In this document: piece after piece, positions 4,258 through 5,147 of the stretch | Layout: every line of letters begins with the position of its first letter | How positions within the stretch are numbered: position 1 is the first letter of the stretch | Assembly: GCA_013619005.1 (NCBI GenBank) | Contig: JABXKY010000162.1 | Location: forward strand, 1-5,147 | Direction: 5' to 3' | Length of the DNA: 5,147 nucleotides | DNA from: Candidatus Bathyarchaeota archaeon | GTDB lineage: Archaea > Thermoproteota > Bathyarchaeia > TCS64 | Program-made: the position numbers and the translations under genes | The notes under the pieces: model-generated | Seen by the model: the letters and a program-made list of their open reading frames with translations, nothing else | What the model was told of the DNA's origin: nothing | The model's database searches: none

Positions 4258-5147
4258 ATGACTAGAACCACAGGCAGTAAGGCTTACATCAAGACCCTCG
4301 AGAACGAAGGGGTCTCACACATCTTCGGAATCACGGGAGCAGCATTGATCCCGATATGCGACGACCTACTAGACAGCGACATCCGCTACGTCCCAGGCGT
4401 ACATGAGCAGGGCTCGGCCCACATGGCTGACGGCTATGCGAGGGCCTCAGGGAGGCCGGGCATCGTCCAGGTTACAAGTGGGCCAGGAGCAACCAACATC
4501 GTTACAGGGGTGGCCACGGCCCAGCTTGACTCCTCGCCACTTGTAGCGTTCACCGGCCAGGTTGGAATGGGCATGGTGGGAACAGACGCATTCCAGGAGG
4601 TGGACATCATCGGCGTAACGGCCTCCATCACCAAGTGGAACCACCAGGTAAGGGACCCGGCCAAGATCCCGTGGGCGGTCAAGGCAGCGATGCACGTCAG
4701 CAACACAGGCCGGAGGGGAGCCGTCGTCATCGACCTCCCCAAGAACATCACAATGGATGAGGCCGACTTCGACTATGATGTCAAGGTGGAGCTGGAGGGC
4801 TACCAGCCCAAGATCGAGCCAAACCCGTGGGAGATAGACACGGCGGTCAAGATACTGCTGGAGGCACAGAGACCTGTCATAATAGCAGGGGGAGGGGTAA
4901 TCTCATCGGGAGCAGCTAGGGAGCTGACAGAGTTGGCGGAGCTACTGATGGCGCCCACAGCTACGACCCTGATGGGGAAAGGAGCCATACCGAGCAAACA
5001 CCCCATGTGCCTGGGATTATGCGGAATGCATGGCAGGCACGAGGCGAACTACATGGTTCCTGAAGCCGATGTTCTCCTGGTGGTAGGGGCAAGGTTCAGT
5101 GACAGGACCACGGCGACCCTCACTGGTTTCGCCCCCAACGCCAAGAT
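4258..5147 (+). CDS. ilvB: Acetolactate synthase large subunit, copy 2 (3' end beyond the window)
   Basis: The window shows 296 complete residues of a frame still open at its end; a full family member needs about 260 more. It aligns without gaps to copy 1 with about 63% identity by hand count. The PYR-domain catalytic Glu50 is kept in VHEQGSAHMADGY. TSGPGATN, the AFTGQV region, the GGGVI linker region and RFSDRTT (279-285, FAD-site motif of anabolic synthases) are all present, so it should be a real acetolactate-synthase-type enzyme rather than another ThDP carboligase. Differences from copy 1 include YVPGVHE for FILARHE and GMGMVG for NRAVIG after AFTGQV, next to the active-site channel. Start: TGGGAGG lies 9 nt before the ATG, matching copy 1. 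It has its own promoter and leader; whether an ilvN follows is out of view. Confidence 0.93.
   Translation, partial: MTRTTGSKAYIKTLENEGVSHIFGITGAALIPICDDLLDSDIRYVPGVHEQGSAHMADGYARASGRPGIVQVTSGPGATNIVTGVATAQLDSSPLVAFTGQVGMGMVGTDAFQEVDIIGVTASITKWNHQVRDPAKIPWAVKAAMHVSNTGRRGAVVIDLPKNITMDEADFDYDVKVELEGYQPKIEPNPWEIDTAVKILLEAQRPVIIAGGGVISSGAARELTELAELLMAPTATTLMGKGAIPSKHPMCLGLCGMHGRHEANYMVPEADVLLVVGARFSDRTTATLTGFAPNAK

Overview
The window looks like archaeal chromosomal DNA from the branched-chain amino acid (valine/isoleucine/leucine) biosynthesis region. The archaeal call rests on T-rich TATA-like boxes about 25-30 nt before inferred transcript starts, one apparently leaderless small gene, a T-run transcript end, and heavy AGG/AGA use for arginine. 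The lineage cannot be fixed from sequence alone; an uncultivated euryarchaeal or Thermoplasmatota-like genome is only a guess. No mobile element, CRISPR array, tRNA or rRNA was seen.

Layout. Positions 1-367 are non-coding apart from candidate leader peptides and hold the control region of the first operon. The operon is ilvB (368-2050, acetolactate synthase catalytic subunit), ilvN/ilvH (2052-2543, valine-sensing regulatory subunit) and ilvC (2543-3538, ketol-acid reductoisomerase). They are packed with a 1-nt gap and then a 1-nt overlap, so they are very probably co-transcribed and translationally coupled. A stem-loop with a U-rich tail straddles the ilvC stop. Positions 3570-3837 have no convincing gene but an unusual density of perfect palindromes. 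A 49-residue charged helical protein of unknown function follows (3873-4022), with its own TATA box and an apparently leaderless start. A second promoter and leader (about 4065-4257) then drive a second, divergent ilvB paralogue (4258 to beyond the window end; about 63% identical to the first over the visible 296 residues, with no gap).

How the genes work together. IlvB plus IlvN form acetohydroxyacid synthase, which condenses two pyruvates (or pyruvate and 2-oxobutyrate). IlvC reduces and isomerises the product towards valine and isoleucine. The second IlvB could be an alternative catalytic subunit.

The most interesting signal is the shared leader in front of both ilvB copies. Each has a T-rich promoter box 50-56 nt upstream, a GGAG Shine-Dalgarno site exactly 9 nt before ATG, and a 13-codon micro-ORF starting MGYRFV. 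A second micro-ORF restarting with MGY follows after 0 or 3 nt. A hairpin lies inside the first micro-ORF, and there is a matched Shine-Dalgarno/start block at ilvB itself. Everything else between the two genes has diverged, so this looks like a duplicated and retained cis-regulatory device, plausibly a translational attenuator or RNA element.
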